A DNA stretch of 10,430 nt from Candidatus Segetimicrobium genomatis (GCA_005883865.1 VBAO01000097.1:1-10430), one strand, 5' to 3'. Positions 1 to 8,920 are shown, counted from the stretch's first letter. Translations and numbers: made by a program. The notes: generated by a model from the letters alone, not told the origin.

Positions 1-1
1 G

Positions 2-751
2 CTACGGCAGCGGTTCACCTTTCTCGGGCTCGGGAACTTCCTCGACATGTTTCACGACGGCGTGTTCGGTCAGGCGCTGCGGAACACGATCGTCTACGCG
101 GTGGTGATCGTCCCGGTCTCGGCGGCCCTCGCCATGGTCCTCGCCGTGCTCTTTACCGAAGAGTTTCGCCTGAAGGAATTCTTCAAGGCCGTCTACTTCT
201 CTCCCACGGTCACCAGCACCACCGCCGCGGCGGTGGTGTGGTGGTGGATGTACAACCCCCAGTTCGGGCTGATCAACGTGCTCCTCAAGCTCGCCCACCT
301 CCCCCCGCAGCCGTGGCTGCTGTCGAGCCACATGGCGCTGACGGCCGTCATCATCTTCAGCGTCTGGAAGGCGGTCGGCTACAACATGGTCATCTACATC
401 GCGGGGTTGCAGGCCATCCCGGCGATGTTTTACGAGGCCGCGACCCTCGACGGGGCGTCGTCCCTGCAGCGGTTTCTCTCGATCACGATCCCCCTGCTTG
501 CGCCGACGACGATCTTCATCGTCATCTACAACATGATCTTCGCCCTGCAGGCGTTCGATCAGGTGTTCGTCATGACGGGCGGGGGGCCGGCCAATTCGAC
601 CAACGTCGTGGTCCTCGAGCTGTACCACCAGGCCTTCCAGCGGTACCGGTTTGGCTACGCCGCGGCGGAGGCGGCGCTCCTGTTTGTCGTCATCTTGAGC
701 GTGACGCTCGTTCAGCATCTCTACAGCCGCCGGTTCGAGGTGGCGTACTGA
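2..751 (+). CDS. Sugar ABC transporter permease, UgpA/MalF-like (5' partial)
   Basis: Inner-membrane permease of a CUT1-type carbohydrate ABC importer. The gene enters from the left edge. The frame is open from base 2, and the residues before the first internal ATG (position 47) already match the family (FLGLGNFLDMF, then the NT of the first conserved transmembrane stretch), so the true start lies upstream. About 249 residues are visible; the family usually has about 290-300, so the cytoplasmic N-terminus and first helix are missing. Hydrophobic segments include those around NTIVYAVVIVPVSAAL, VVWWWMY and IFIVIYNMIFAL. The EAA loop that docks on the ATPase is clear at bases 434-500 (YEAATLDGASS...IPLLAP). 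It overlaps the next permease by one base (TGATG), so the two are co-translated heterodimer partners. The substrate cannot be read from sequence. Family assignment is secure. Confidence 0.93.
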   Translation, partial: LRQRFTFLGLGNFLDMFHDGVFGQALRNTIVYAVVIVPVSAALAMVLAVLFTEEFRLKEFFKAVYFSPTVTSTTAAAVVWWWMYNPQFGLINVLLKLAHLPPQPWLLSSHMALTAVIIFSVWKAVGYNMVIYIAGLQAIPAMFYEAATLDGASSLQRFLSITIPLLAPTTIFIVIYNMIFALQAFDQVFVMTGGGPANSTNVVVLELYHQAFQRYRFGYAAAEAALLFVVILSVTLVQHLYSRRFEVAY

Positions 752-1617
752 TGCGCGCGATCGCGGGGGCGACCGCCGAGGGGGCGGGGATCGGCCTGCT
801 CCCGACGTTGCGCCGGATCCTCGTCATCGCCGTCTGCGCGGCCGGCGGTCTGGTGATGGCATTGCCGTTCTACTGGATGCTGGTCACCGCGGTCAGCCCG
901 GCGCCGGATATCATCTCGTTCCCGCCGCGGTGGTTCCCGTCACACCTGACCTTCGAGCATTTCCGGGACGCGTGGACCAAAGCCCCCTGGCTTCTCTACT
1001 ATAAAAACAGCGTGGTGGTCGCGGCGGTCTCGGTCGGCCTCTCGATGCTGTTCGGGCTCTTCGCCGGCTATGCGTTCGCCGTCTACCGCTTCCCGCTGAG
1101 CACCCCGCTCTTTCTCCTGATTCTGGGGACCCTCATGGTGCCGGTGCAGGTGACCAGCGTGTCATTGTACGTGTTCCTCTCGAAGATCGGGTGGGTGGAT
1201 TCGTACCTCGGCATCCTGGCGCCGAACTTCGCGAGCGCCTTCGGCGTGTTCCTGATCCGCCAATCCATCAGCGCGATCCCGAGCGACCTGATCGAGGCCG
1301 CGCGGATCGACGGGGCCGGCGAGGTGCGAATCGTCCTCACCGTGGTGGCCCCCTTGATCAAGGCGATGCTGGCGACGATCGCCCTGCTCCTCTTCCTCGG
1401 CAGCTGGAACGACTTCCTCTGGCCGGAGATCATCATCAATTCGGAGAGAATGCGCACCCTGCCCGTGGGGATCGCGCTCTTCAAGGACCCGTACGGCAAT
1501 ATCGACTACGGCCCGCTGATGGCCGCCGCGGTCATCTCCACAGCCCCCATGCTGATCGCCTACGCGGTCTCACAGCGATTCATGATCCGGGGCATCACCC
1601 TCACCGGGCTCCGATAG
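751..1617 (+). CDS. Sugar ABC transporter permease, UgpE/MalG-like
   Basis: Second inner-membrane permease of the CUT1 sugar importer, 288 residues, normal length for the family. The frame stays open upstream of 751, but the ATG at 751 is chosen because it overlaps the previous stop as TGATG, has GAGG ten bases before it, and begins the family-like N-terminus. A first membrane helix lies near residues 23-48, followed by a periplasmic segment with the family-typical PPRWFPSHLTFEHF, then the transport domain. The EAA motif is at residues 182-200 (EAARIDGAG). The C-terminus RFMIRGITLTGLR is typical of MalG/UgpE proteins (known for the family: KG-type end). No ATPase gene follows, so the importer presumably uses a MsmX/UgpC-type ATPase encoded elsewhere (inference). 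The gene ends 18 bases from the stop of a convergent gene. Confidence 0.95.
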   Translation: MRAIAGATAEGAGIGLLPTLRRILVIAVCAAGGLVMALPFYWMLVTAVSPAPDIISFPPRWFPSHLTFEHFRDAWTKAPWLLYYKNSVVVAAVSVGLSMLFGLFAGYAFAVYRFPLSTPLFLLILGTLMVPVQVTSVSLYVFLSKIGWVDSYLGILAPNFASAFGVFLIRQSISAIPSDLIEAARIDGAGEVRIVLTVVAPLIKAMLATIALLLFLGSWNDFLWPEIIINSERMRTLPVGIALFKDPYGNIDYGPLMAAAVISTAPMLIAYAVSQRFMIRGITLTGLR

Positions 1618-1635
1618 CACGCGGACGCGGGGGCC

Positions 1636-2232
1636 TCAGGGCGTCTGGGCGGTCAGACGGTCGATCAGCGCGGGGATCGCCGGTTTGAGCGCGTGGCCCA
1701 CGACGCGTATGGCCAGTTCCGCCCTCGTCCCCCCCAGTTCATACGCGGAGTACCGGGCGTCAAAGACCAGTCGCTCTTGGTGGGCATCGAAGACTTGGAG
1801 CACGAGCGTCGCGTCCGCGGCGGGGAACCCGTCTCCGTCGCCGCCGGGTGGAGGGGGACCGCTGCCGCCGCCCCCTTCGACCGAGAGCACCGGGATCCAT
1901 CCGACGACCAGCCGGTCGGCACCGACGGCGTCGGCCAGCGCGCGCAGGCGATCGAAGTGGAGGACGTCCGCGTCGCGCCAGCGCAGCGTCTGCTCCGACC
2001 GCAGGACGGTTTCGCGGGGGATCATCACGAGCCGGTCCCCGGCCGCCCCGGCGAGCAGAGTGGACAGATCGTCGGTGGCGAAGCGCGCGGGAAAGACCCC
2101 CTCGAATGTCGCCAGCGGGGTGGGCGCATAGAAATCGACAACGCCCACTCTGACGCGTCCGCCGGGGGCGGCCCCGGCCGCCGGCGGACTCAGGATAACC
2201 GCAAGGACCATGACGCCCAGGAGCATCTTCAT
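1636..2232 (-). CDS. Secreted protein with CsgG/TolB-N-like fold signature
   Basis: A 198-residue protein of unproven function, probably exported. Residues 1-22 form a signal peptide (Lys, hydrophobic core LLGVMVLAVIL, AGAA cleavage region) with no lipobox cysteine. Residues 27-115 read like the N-terminal alpha/beta module of the CsgG/FlgO/TolB-N type: a strand VRVGVVDF, a helix ending DDLSTLLAG, a strand LVMIPRETV, then ALADAVGADRLVVGWI. Residues 141-195 (LVLQVFDAHQERLVFDARY, then a long helix) match the second half of such modules. Between them lies a Gly/Pro/Asp-rich linker (residues 120-137). GGGAGG seven bases before the ATG supports the start; a second Met at residue 3 is possible. It is last in the minus-strand cluster, 66 bases after the permease, so it may act in the periplasm with the pump or be independent. 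Gene call sure, fold assignment moderate. Confidence 0.8.
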   Translation of the reverse strand: MKMLLGVMVLAVILSPPAAGAAPGGRVRVGVVDFYAPTPLATFEGVFPARFATDDLSTLLAGAAGDRLVMIPRETVLRSEQTLRWRDADVLHFDRLRALADAVGADRLVVGWIPVLSVEGGGGSGPPPPGGDGDGFPAADATLVLQVFDAHQERLVFDARYSAYELGGTRAELAIRVVGHALKPAIPALIDRLTAQTP

Positions 2233-2298
2233 CGGGGTGCCTCCCGCTCGCGGCGTACCGTTCCCCGGCCTGGGCCCCGGCCCCTGCGCGTTTCCCGG

Positions 2299-3447
2299 CT
2301 ACTCGTACCGGAGTGCGACGATGGGGTCCAGCGCGGCCGCCCGCTTCGCCGGGTAGAAGCCGAAGACCACGCCCACGAGCGCCGCAGACGTAAACCCGAG
2401 GATCATCGAGAACGGGGAGATGAGGACCGGCCAGTGAGCCAGCGTCGAGGCCCCCTCGGCCGTGGCGAGCCCCATCGCGATCCCGATGACCCCGCCGACC
2501 GCGGCGAGCGTCAGCGCCTCGACCAGGAACTGAAGGAGGATGTCGCGGCCCTTGGCGCCCACCGCCATGCGGAGCCCGATCTCGCGCGTGCGCTCGGTGA
2601 CGGAGACCAGCATGATGTTCATGATGCCGATGCCGCCCACCACGAGCGAGACAACCGCGATGCCGGCCAGGAGGAGGGCCTGGGTCTGCGAGGTCGCGAT
2701 CCGCACCTGCTGGACATCGGAGATGTTCCGCACCGAGAAATCGTCCGCCTGAAGGGCCGTGAGGTGATGCCGGATCCGGAGCAGCCGCTCCGTCGCATCG
2801 ATGACGCCCGGCACGGTTTCCGGGCTGGTGGCGGAGATCAGGATGCTTTGGACGTACGCGATGCCGGTCAGGCGCGCCTGCAACGTGCTGATCGGGACGA
2901 TCACGAAATCGTCCTGATCCCGGCCGAACCCGGACTGCCCCTTGGACGTGAGGACCCCGATGACCTGAAACGGGACGTTCTTGATGATCACCGTGGATCC
3001 GATGGCGCCGCCGGCAGGGAAGAGGTTCTGGGCGACGGTGCTGGGCCCAGTTCCGGACGGTCTGCCAGGCCGGCGTGCTGCCGCTGATGGACGTGTACCA
3101 GTTCGTGCCGCCCGCCACCGCCTGCGCGCTGGTCTGCGAGGATGGGGCGGCCGCGGCGACCTCGGGGACGAGTTGCGCGATCGCGGTCACATCGCCGAGC
3201 TGCAGGGAGGTCTTGGTCCCCGACCCGAGCCTCACGCCTCCGCTCGTGATGGCGCCCGGAACGACGACCACCAGGTTGGCGCCCAGGCTCTCGATCTGGG
3301 CAAGGACGGCGGCCTGCGCCCCCGAGCCGATGGCCATCGAGGTGATCACGGCCCCGACCCCGATGATGATCCCCAGCATCGTCAGGAACGAGCGCGCGGC
3401 GTTGCGCCGCAGCGCCTGCCAGGCCACCCGGAGGAGGAGCGCGGTGT

Positions 3448-3451
<4 letters not shown>
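2299..3451 (-). pseudogene. MacB-type ABC transporter permease, frameshifted with internal deletion
   Basis: Permease of a MacB/FtsX-family ABC transporter, split over two frames. The N-terminal part starts at the ATG at 3451, which overlaps the ATPase stop as ATGA, and runs 135 residues. It has the family TM1 (SFLTMLGIIIGVGAVI, residues 21-35) and the start of the periplasmic MacB core domain, up to TVRNW near base 3047. The reading frame then becomes nonsense. One base over, the family sequence resumes as STVAQNLFPAGGAIG and continues through IIKNVPFQVIGVL to the FtsX domain. That domain shows GGIGIMNIMLVSVTERTREIGLRMAVGA (broken here by position only), two further helices and the end AALDPIVALRYE. 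Family members normally have about 20-25 residues between these points (the GxFF...D...VAVLG stretch); here they are absent. The two halves sum to about 385 residues instead of roughly 405-410. So this is a deletion of 3n+2 bases, real or from assembly, not a single-base slip. Confidence 0.85.
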
Positions 3452-4238
<787 letters not shown>

Positions 4239-4242
<4 letters not shown>

Positions 4243-5705
4243 CCCCCGCCGCCGGGACCCGGCCCGCCGGCGGGACCCTGAAGTCCGCCGGGGCCCCGCC
4301 CCTGTCCGCGCACCTGCGCGATGATGACGCGGTCTCCGTCGTGGATGTTTCCGCTCGCGATCTCGACGGTCTGGCCATCGGAGAGCCCGATGACGACGGG
4401 GACCGCCTGCGGCCGCCCGTTGCCGAGCCTCCACACGGTCACCTGCGATCCCGGGGCGCCGGCGACCGGGGCCCCGGTGGAGCCGTTCCCCTGGGCCGCG
4501 GATGGAGCGCCGCCGGCCGCCAGCGGGCGATACAGGAGCGCCGCGATCGGGAGGGCGAGCACGTGCGTCCGCGTGCCCACGTCGATCGCCACCTGCGCCG
4601 TCATCCCCGGCAACAGCCGGCCGGAGGTGTCGTGCACGATCACGACGGCGTCGTAGGTGACCACATTCTGGACGACCGTGGGGTTCACGCGCACCTGTTG
4701 GACCGTCCCGGCGAAGCTGACGTTCGGGAACGCCGTGACGGAGATGTGCGCCGTCTCCCCGGGGCGCACGTTGCCGACGTCCGCTTCATCGACGGAGGTG
4801 TCGACCTGCATGTTCGTCAGGTTGGTGGCCAGCGTGAAGAGGGTTGGCGTCTGGAAGGACGCGGCGACCGTCTGGCCGACGCTCACGTTGCGCGCCATCA
4901 CGACCCCGTCGATCGGGCTCGTGATCACCGTCCGGGAGAAATTGTACTGCGCCTGTTGCAGCTGCGCGGCCGAGGAGGCGACCTGGTGCTGCGACGCGGC
5001 GGCCTGGGCCTGGGACGTCTTCACCTGGGCCTGCGCACTCCGCAGTTGGGCCTCCGCGGCGCCGACCTGGGCCTGGGCGGCAACGGCGGCGTCCTGGGCC
5101 GCGCGGTCGTCCTCGGCGCTCGCCGCGGCGGCGGTCCGGTCAGCGTCCATCTGATTCTGGGCGATGAACCCCTGTTGGAGCAGCGGCGCGTCGCGGGTCA
5201 CGGTCAGGTTGGCGAGGGCGAGCTGGGCGTTCGCTTTGCCGGCGTTCGCCTGCGCGCTGCGGAGGTTGGCCTGGACCTGCCGGAGGTTCGCCGCGGCGCT
5301 CTCGAGGCCCGCCTGGGCCTGCAGCACCCCGCTCTGGGTGGCGGCGGCAGAGGACTGCGCCGCTTCGAGGCTCGCAGTCGCCTGCTCCACGGCCGCCCGG
5401 AACGTGGTCGGGTCGAGGGTCGCCAGCACCTCGCCCTTGGTCACCTTCGAGTTGTAGTCGACGTTGAGCGTCGCGATCGTGCCCGACACCTGGCTGCCGA
5501 CCTGCACCACGTCGACGGGATTGACGGTCCCGGTCTCGTTGACCGAGGCCGAGATGTCGGCGTAGGCGACGGGGCGCGTGACGTAGCGGATGCCACCCCG
5601 GCGGGTGGTGAGGCGCTGGAAGCCCCACGCGGCGCCGGTGGCGACCGCGCCGATGAGGAAGACTGCGACGGCCGCCCGCCACACCCCACGAGACGTCAGC
5701 GTCAT
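4239..5705 (-). CDS. MacA-like periplasmic adaptor (membrane fusion protein)
   Basis: Periplasmic adaptor that bridges the inner-membrane ABC permease and a TolC channel; 488 residues, longer than the roughly 370 of typical MacA. An N-terminal membrane anchor lies at residues 9-28. The two lipoyl half-domains are at 64-98 (VVQVGSQVSGTIATL...KGEVLATLDP) and 255-285 (NFSRTVITSPIDGVVMA). Between them, about residues 102-255, is an unusually long Ala/Gln/Ser-rich coiled-coil hairpin. The beta-barrel (VDTSVDEADVGNVRPGE, LLPGMTAQVAI) follows, then a membrane-proximal domain interrupted by a low-complexity Ala/Gly/Pro insert (397-420). The protein ends in a Gly/Pro tail (467-488). The start is supported by GGGAGG six bases upstream and the ATGA overlap with the TolC-family gene. 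Family sure; the exact substrate is unknown. Confidence 0.94.
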
Positions 5706-7072
5706 TGGCCGCCTCCCAGGGCGCTCGCCTGGATCGGCAGGCCCTCGGCATGGCGCAGCGTCGCCAGCGCCGTCTCGTACGCGTACAGCCCGTTCACCGC
5801 GTTGACGTCCGCCTGGGCCGCCTGCGCCCGGGCCGTGATCAGTTCCACGATCGTCCCCACCCCCGCCCGGTAGCGGCCTTCGGCGACGCGGAGCGCCTCA
5901 TCGGCCGCGGCCTTGGCGGCCTGAGTCGCCTGAATGTTGGCGGCCGCCTGCACCGCCGAGAGGTACGCTTGATACGCGTCCTGGCGGACCGCCAGCCGTT
6001 CCCCCCGCAGTTGGGCCTGAGCGCCCTGGAGGGCCGCCTGCGCCGCGCCGATCTCTGCCCGACCCTTGCCGGAGTCGTAGAGCGGCAGGCTCACGGTGGC
6101 CGAGACCCCGTAGGATGTGGCGTTGTTCAGGACCGGGCTCGTGCTGAGCGGGGTATAGGTCGTGCCCACCCCGACGGTGACCTGGGGACCCGCGGCGACG
6201 CGGGCCAGGTCCAGCGCCGCCTGTTCGGACGAGACGGCCGCCTGCGCCTTGGCGACCTCCGGCCGGGTGGTCTCAGCGGTCTGCATCGCCGCCTCGGCGG
6301 AGGCCGTCACCGTCCCCGGGGGCACGGGCGGCTCCTGAACTTCGACCGGCTCGGCGGCGTCCACCCCGATCGAGCCTTGGAGTGCCGCCTTCGATGTCCC
6401 GACCTGGGAGCGCGCGGCCAGGAGGTCCACCTGTGCCTGGGCCACCTGCGCCCGCGCCTGGATCACGTCCGACTGCGCGGCCACCCCTGCCCGCACCCGC
6501 GCCTGTGAGAGCTCGAGCTGGGCCTGGGCCTGCAGCAGCAGAGCCTCCCGGACCGTCGCGAGGCGCTCGGCCTGGAGGACGTTGAAGAACGCGGTGGCCA
6601 CCCCGAGGGCGGTGTCCTGCTCGGTCTGGCGCAACGCCGCCTGGGCGGAGGCCAGCGCAGCCTCGGCGGCCTGGACATTGGCCTCTGTGCGTCCGCCGTC
6701 GTATAGCGGCAGCGAGGCCCCGAGGGAGACCGATCCGGTTCCGGTAATGGTCGTCAGCGGGGCCGTCAGGCCGCCCAAGGTGGACGACGTCGAAGAGGAG
6801 GTCCCGTAGGTGCCCGTTCCGTTTGCCGAGATCGTCGGCGCAAGACCCGTCCGCGCCACGGCAAGGTTCTGCTGCGCCGCGATGACCGACGCGCGGGCGG
6901 CGAGCACCTGGGGATTCTGCCCCAGCGCCTGCTGGAGGGCGTGGTCCAGGGCGAGCGCGGCCGGCGAGGCTGCCGGAGAGGGCGCGCCCTGTCCCCACGC
7001 GGTCCCCCAAGGCAGGAGCAGGCAGGTGATCAGCAGACCCAGCCGAACGGCCAATCCCGAGCGCGGACGCAT
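5702..7072 (-). CDS. TolC-family outer-membrane efflux protein
   Basis: Outer-membrane channel subunit, 456 residues, expected to trimerise and form the exit duct of the pump. A signal peptide spans about residues 1-27 (RLGLLITCLLLPWG, AWG cleavage region, no lipobox). Two OEP repeats follow, about residues 40-237 and 262-447. Each carries the beta-strand signature LPLYD-G (LPLYDGGRTEA at 121-131 and LPLYDSGKGRAE at 329-340) just before a long Ala/Gln helix. This internal duplication is diagnostic of TolC proteins. The ATG at 7072 is chosen because a perfect AGGAGG sits seven bases before it and the signal peptide starts there; the open frame extends much further upstream, but only as antisense or out-of-frame sequence of the kinase gene. 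It overlaps the kinase stop by one base and the adaptor start by four, so regulation, channel and pump are on one transcript. Confidence 0.94.
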   Translation of the reverse strand: MRPRSGLAVRLGLLITCLLLPWGTAWGQGAPSPAASPAALALDHALQQALGQNPQVLAARASVIAAQQNLAVARTGLAPTISANGTGTYGTSSSTSSTLGGLTAPLTTITGTGSVSLGASLPLYDGGRTEANVQAAEAALASAQAALRQTEQDTALGVATAFFNVLQAERLATVREALLLQAQAQLELSQARVRAGVAAQSDVIQARAQVAQAQVDLLAARSQVGTSKAALQGSIGVDAAEPVEVQEPPVPPGTVTASAEAAMQTAETTRPEVAKAQAAVSSEQAALDLARVAAGPQVTVGVGTTYTPLSTSPVLNNATSYGVSATVSLPLYDSGKGRAEIGAAQAALQGAQAQLRGERLAVRQDAYQAYLSAVQAAANIQATQAAKAAADEALRVAEGRYRAGVGTIVELITARAQAAQADVNAVNGLYAYETALATLRHAEGLPIQASALGGGQ

Positions 7073-8232
7073 CACGATACCTCCTGTGAGGCTCGCGGTA
7101 GGGTGACCGTGAACCTGCTGCCGACGCCCGGGGCGCTCTCCACGCTCACGCGCCCTCCGTGCGCCTCCACGAGCGATTTGACGATGGCCAGCCCCATCCC
7201 GGTGCCACCGCTGCGGCGCGTCCGCGACGCGTCGGCCCGATAGAAGTGGTCGAAGATATGGGGCAGGTCCTCTGCGCCGATGCCGCTCCCGGTGTCTGCG
7301 ACCGCCATGCGGATCCCGTCGCCGTCGCCGTCCTGCAGCAAGATGCGCACCTCGCCCCCGGCCGGGGTATGCCGCAGGGCGTTTTCTACCAGGTTCTGCA
7401 CCACCTGACGCAGCCGGTCCGGGTCCGCGTTCACCGGGGACAGGTGCGCGGGGGCTTCCACCCGCAGCGCCACGGTCCGCTCGTCCGCGAGCGGAGCCAT
7501 CGCCTCGAGCGTCTCGCGGACCACCCCGCTGATGTCGATCGTCCGCCGGTTGAGCTGCAACTGCCCCGCCTGCGCCAGCGAAAGGTCGCGCAGGTCGGTG
7601 ATCAGACGCTTCAATAGAAGCGCCTGGCTGTGCAGCCCGGCGATCCGCTCCGGGGTCGGCTCGACCACGCGATCCAGCATCCCTTCCAGCGTCCCCTGGA
7701 TCACCGCAAGCGGGGTGCGCAGCTCGTGGGCGATGCCGGCAAACAGGCGGCGCCGCTGCTGCTCCTCCGCGGCCAGCTGGGCGGCCATTTGATTGAAAGC
7801 CTGCCCCAATTCCGCCAGCTCGTCGCGCCCGGTCACGGGCACGAACGGGGCAGGACCGCCTCGGGCGATGGCCCGGGTGGCCCGCGTCAGCTCCGCCACC
7901 GGCTTCCCGATGCGGCCGGCAATCCACAGCGCCACGAGCACGCCCAGCCCCGCGGCGATCAGCGTCGCCCCCCAGATGCCGTTTCGGATCCGGCTCGAGA
8001 ACAGAACCTCCCGCGCACCGAAGGGCGGCCGGCGCATCGGGTCCTGCGGCGCGGCGATCGACACCCCCGGCGCGCCCGACCCTACCGTGCGCGCCTCGTG
8101 CTCCTCACCCCGCTCCACGTACTGCCGGAATGCCCGGTGGGCTTCGTAGCTGGCAAACGTCGCCGAGAGCACCGTGTGGAGGATCGCGATCAGGACGAAG
8201 GCGACGCTGAGCCTGGCGCGCAGGCTACGCAT
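7072..8232 (-). CDS. Sensor histidine kinase, HAMP-HisKA-HATPase (BaeS-like)
   Basis: Membrane sensor kinase of the two-component pair, 386 residues. TM1 is at about residues 8-27 and TM2 at about 86-106. Between them is a short periplasmic segment of about 58 residues with no recognisable sensor fold. HAMP spans about 107-160. The HisKA H-box is AHELRTPL with phospho-accepting His169. The HATPase domain has the N-box NLVENALRHTP (Asn284), G1 DTGSGIG (Asp313), F-box IFDHFYRAD and G2 GGTGMGLAIV (342-351). All catalytic motifs are intact. The ATG at 8232 lies inside the last codons of the regulator gene (8-base overlap) with GGAG eight bases before it. A longer open frame exists upstream but is a shadow of the regulator. 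The short loop suggests sensing of envelope or membrane state rather than a large ligand (inference). Confidence 0.95.
   Translation of the reverse strand: MRSLRARLSVAFVLIAILHTVLSATFASYEAHRAFRQYVERGEEHEARTVGSGAPGVSIAAPQDPMRRPPFGAREVLFSSRIRNGIWGATLIAAGLGVLVALWIAGRIGKPVAELTRATRAIARGGPAPFVPVTGRDELAELGQAFNQMAAQLAAEEQQRRRLFAGIAHELRTPLAVIQGTLEGMLDRVVEPTPERIAGLHSQALLLKRLITDLRDLSLAQAGQLQLNRRTIDISGVVRETLEAMAPLADERTVALRVEAPAHLSPVNADPDRLRQVVQNLVENALRHTPAGGEVRILLQDGDGDGIRMAVADTGSGIGAEDLPHIFDHFYRADASRTRRSGGTGMGLAIVKSLVEAHGGRVSVESAPGVGSRFTVTLPRASQEVS
7080..7085 (-). promoter_or_regulatory. Perfect Shine-Dalgarno that sets the TolC-family start
   Basis: AGGAGG on the minus strand, seven bases before the ATG at 7072. 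It is the only full consensus site I found in the cluster and lies inside the end of the kinase gene. It fixes the start against a long in-frame extension and an adjacent GTG. The strong site suggests that the channel protein is made in larger amounts than the kinase before it (inference). Confidence 0.75.
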
Positions 8233-8914
8233 CGTGGTTCTCCGCCGTCTGAAACTTGTACCCCACGCCGTACACGGTGAGGACATAGCGAGGATTCTTG
8301 GGGTCGGGTTCCACCTTCCCCCGCAGGTTCTTGATGTGCGCATCCACGGTGCGTTCGTATCCTTCGAACGCGTGGCCCTGGACGCGGTCGATGAGCTGCA
8401 TGCGCGTGAAGACCTGGTTGGGATGGCCGGCCAAGATCTCGAGCAGCCGGAATTCCGTCGGGGTGAGGTCGACGCGCCGCCCCTGCAGGCTCACCTCGTG
8501 CGCCCGCAGATCGATCACCAGGTCGCCGACCCGAACCATCTCGACCGCTTCCCGGCCGCCGCGACGCAGCACGGCGCGCACGCGCGCCACCACCTCGCGC
8601 GGGCTGAAGGGCTTCGTGATGTAATCGTCGGCCCCCAACTCCAGCCCCAGCAACTTATCGGTCTCCTCGTCGCGGGCGGTGAGCATGATGATCGGCGTCT
8701 GCGACGTCTCGCGGATGCGGCGGCACACCTCCCGGCCGTCCACCTTGGGCAGCATCAGGTCCAGGACGACGAGGTCCGGGCGCCGGCGTGCGCAGGCGGC
8801 CAGCGCCGCCTCCCCGTCCCCCGCCTCATCGACGTCGAACCCCTCCCGCCGCAGGTAGGAGCGCAGCAGGTCCACGATCTGAGGCTCGTCGTCGACGACC
8901 AGGATCCTGGGCAC
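8225..8914 (-). CDS. OmpR/PhoB-family response regulator
   Basis: DNA-binding response regulator, 229 residues, partner of the kinase encoded immediately downstream. The receiver domain (residues 1-120) has the acid pocket Asp8/Asp9, the phospho-acceptor Asp52 in VVLDLMLP, Thr79 and Lys101 in ITKPFSP. The C-terminal winged helix (about 127-226) has the family hallmarks LTPTEFRLLEIL, the recognition helix near RTVDAHIKNLRGKVEPDP, and the wing YVLTVYGVGYKF. Translation starts at a GTG (8914), because the receiver's first strand PRILVVDDE begins there. I see no Shine-Dalgarno sequence before it. The preceding gene stops only six bases upstream, so initiation probably depends on translational coupling. 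Proteins of this class bind head-to-tail repeats spaced 11 bp; such repeats lie upstream of the cluster at 9354-9386. Confidence 0.95.
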   Translation of the reverse strand: MPRILVVDDEPQIVDLLRSYLRREGFDVDEAGDGEAALAACARRRPDLVVLDLMLPKVDGREVCRRIRETSQTPIIMLTARDEETDKLLGLELGADDYITKPFSPREVVARVRAVLRRGGREAVEMVRVGDLVIDLRAHEVSLQGRRVDLTPTEFRLLEILAGHPNQVFTRMQLIDRVQGHAFEGYERTVDAHIKNLRGKVEPDPKNPRYVLTVYGVGYKFQTAENHDA

Positions 8915-8920
8915 GGGCCG

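Noticed and set aside
1642..1659. Hairpin CGTCTG-GGCGGT-CAGACG just after the convergent stops, as a terminator.
   Set aside because: The stem is only six pairs, there is no T-run on either side, and it lies within the coding end of the secreted-protein gene; I cannot support termination here.
2233..2298. GC-rich self-complementary stretch (GGCC-TG-GGCC) between the permease and the secreted-protein gene.
   Set aside because: The stem is four pairs with mismatched flanks and no T-run; such matches are common in GC-rich spacers, so neither a terminator nor a separate promoter is supported.
3030..3060. Programmed ribosomal frameshifting in the permease gene.
   Set aside because: No slippery run or stem is evident, and a frame change alone would still leave about 20-25 conserved residues missing, so a deletion explains the data better.
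4341..5873. A 510-codon open frame on the plus strand opposite the adaptor gene.
   Set aside because: It is rich in Arg, Gly and His with no recognisable domain, while the opposite strand encodes a clear MacA-like protein with ordered domains; long antisense frames are expected at this GC content.
7073..7927. In-frame upstream extension of the TolC-family gene by 285 codons.
   Set aside because: The extension lies inside the kinase gene in another frame and has low-complexity Arg/Gly/Ala composition; the signal peptide and the perfect AGGAGG fix the start at 7072.
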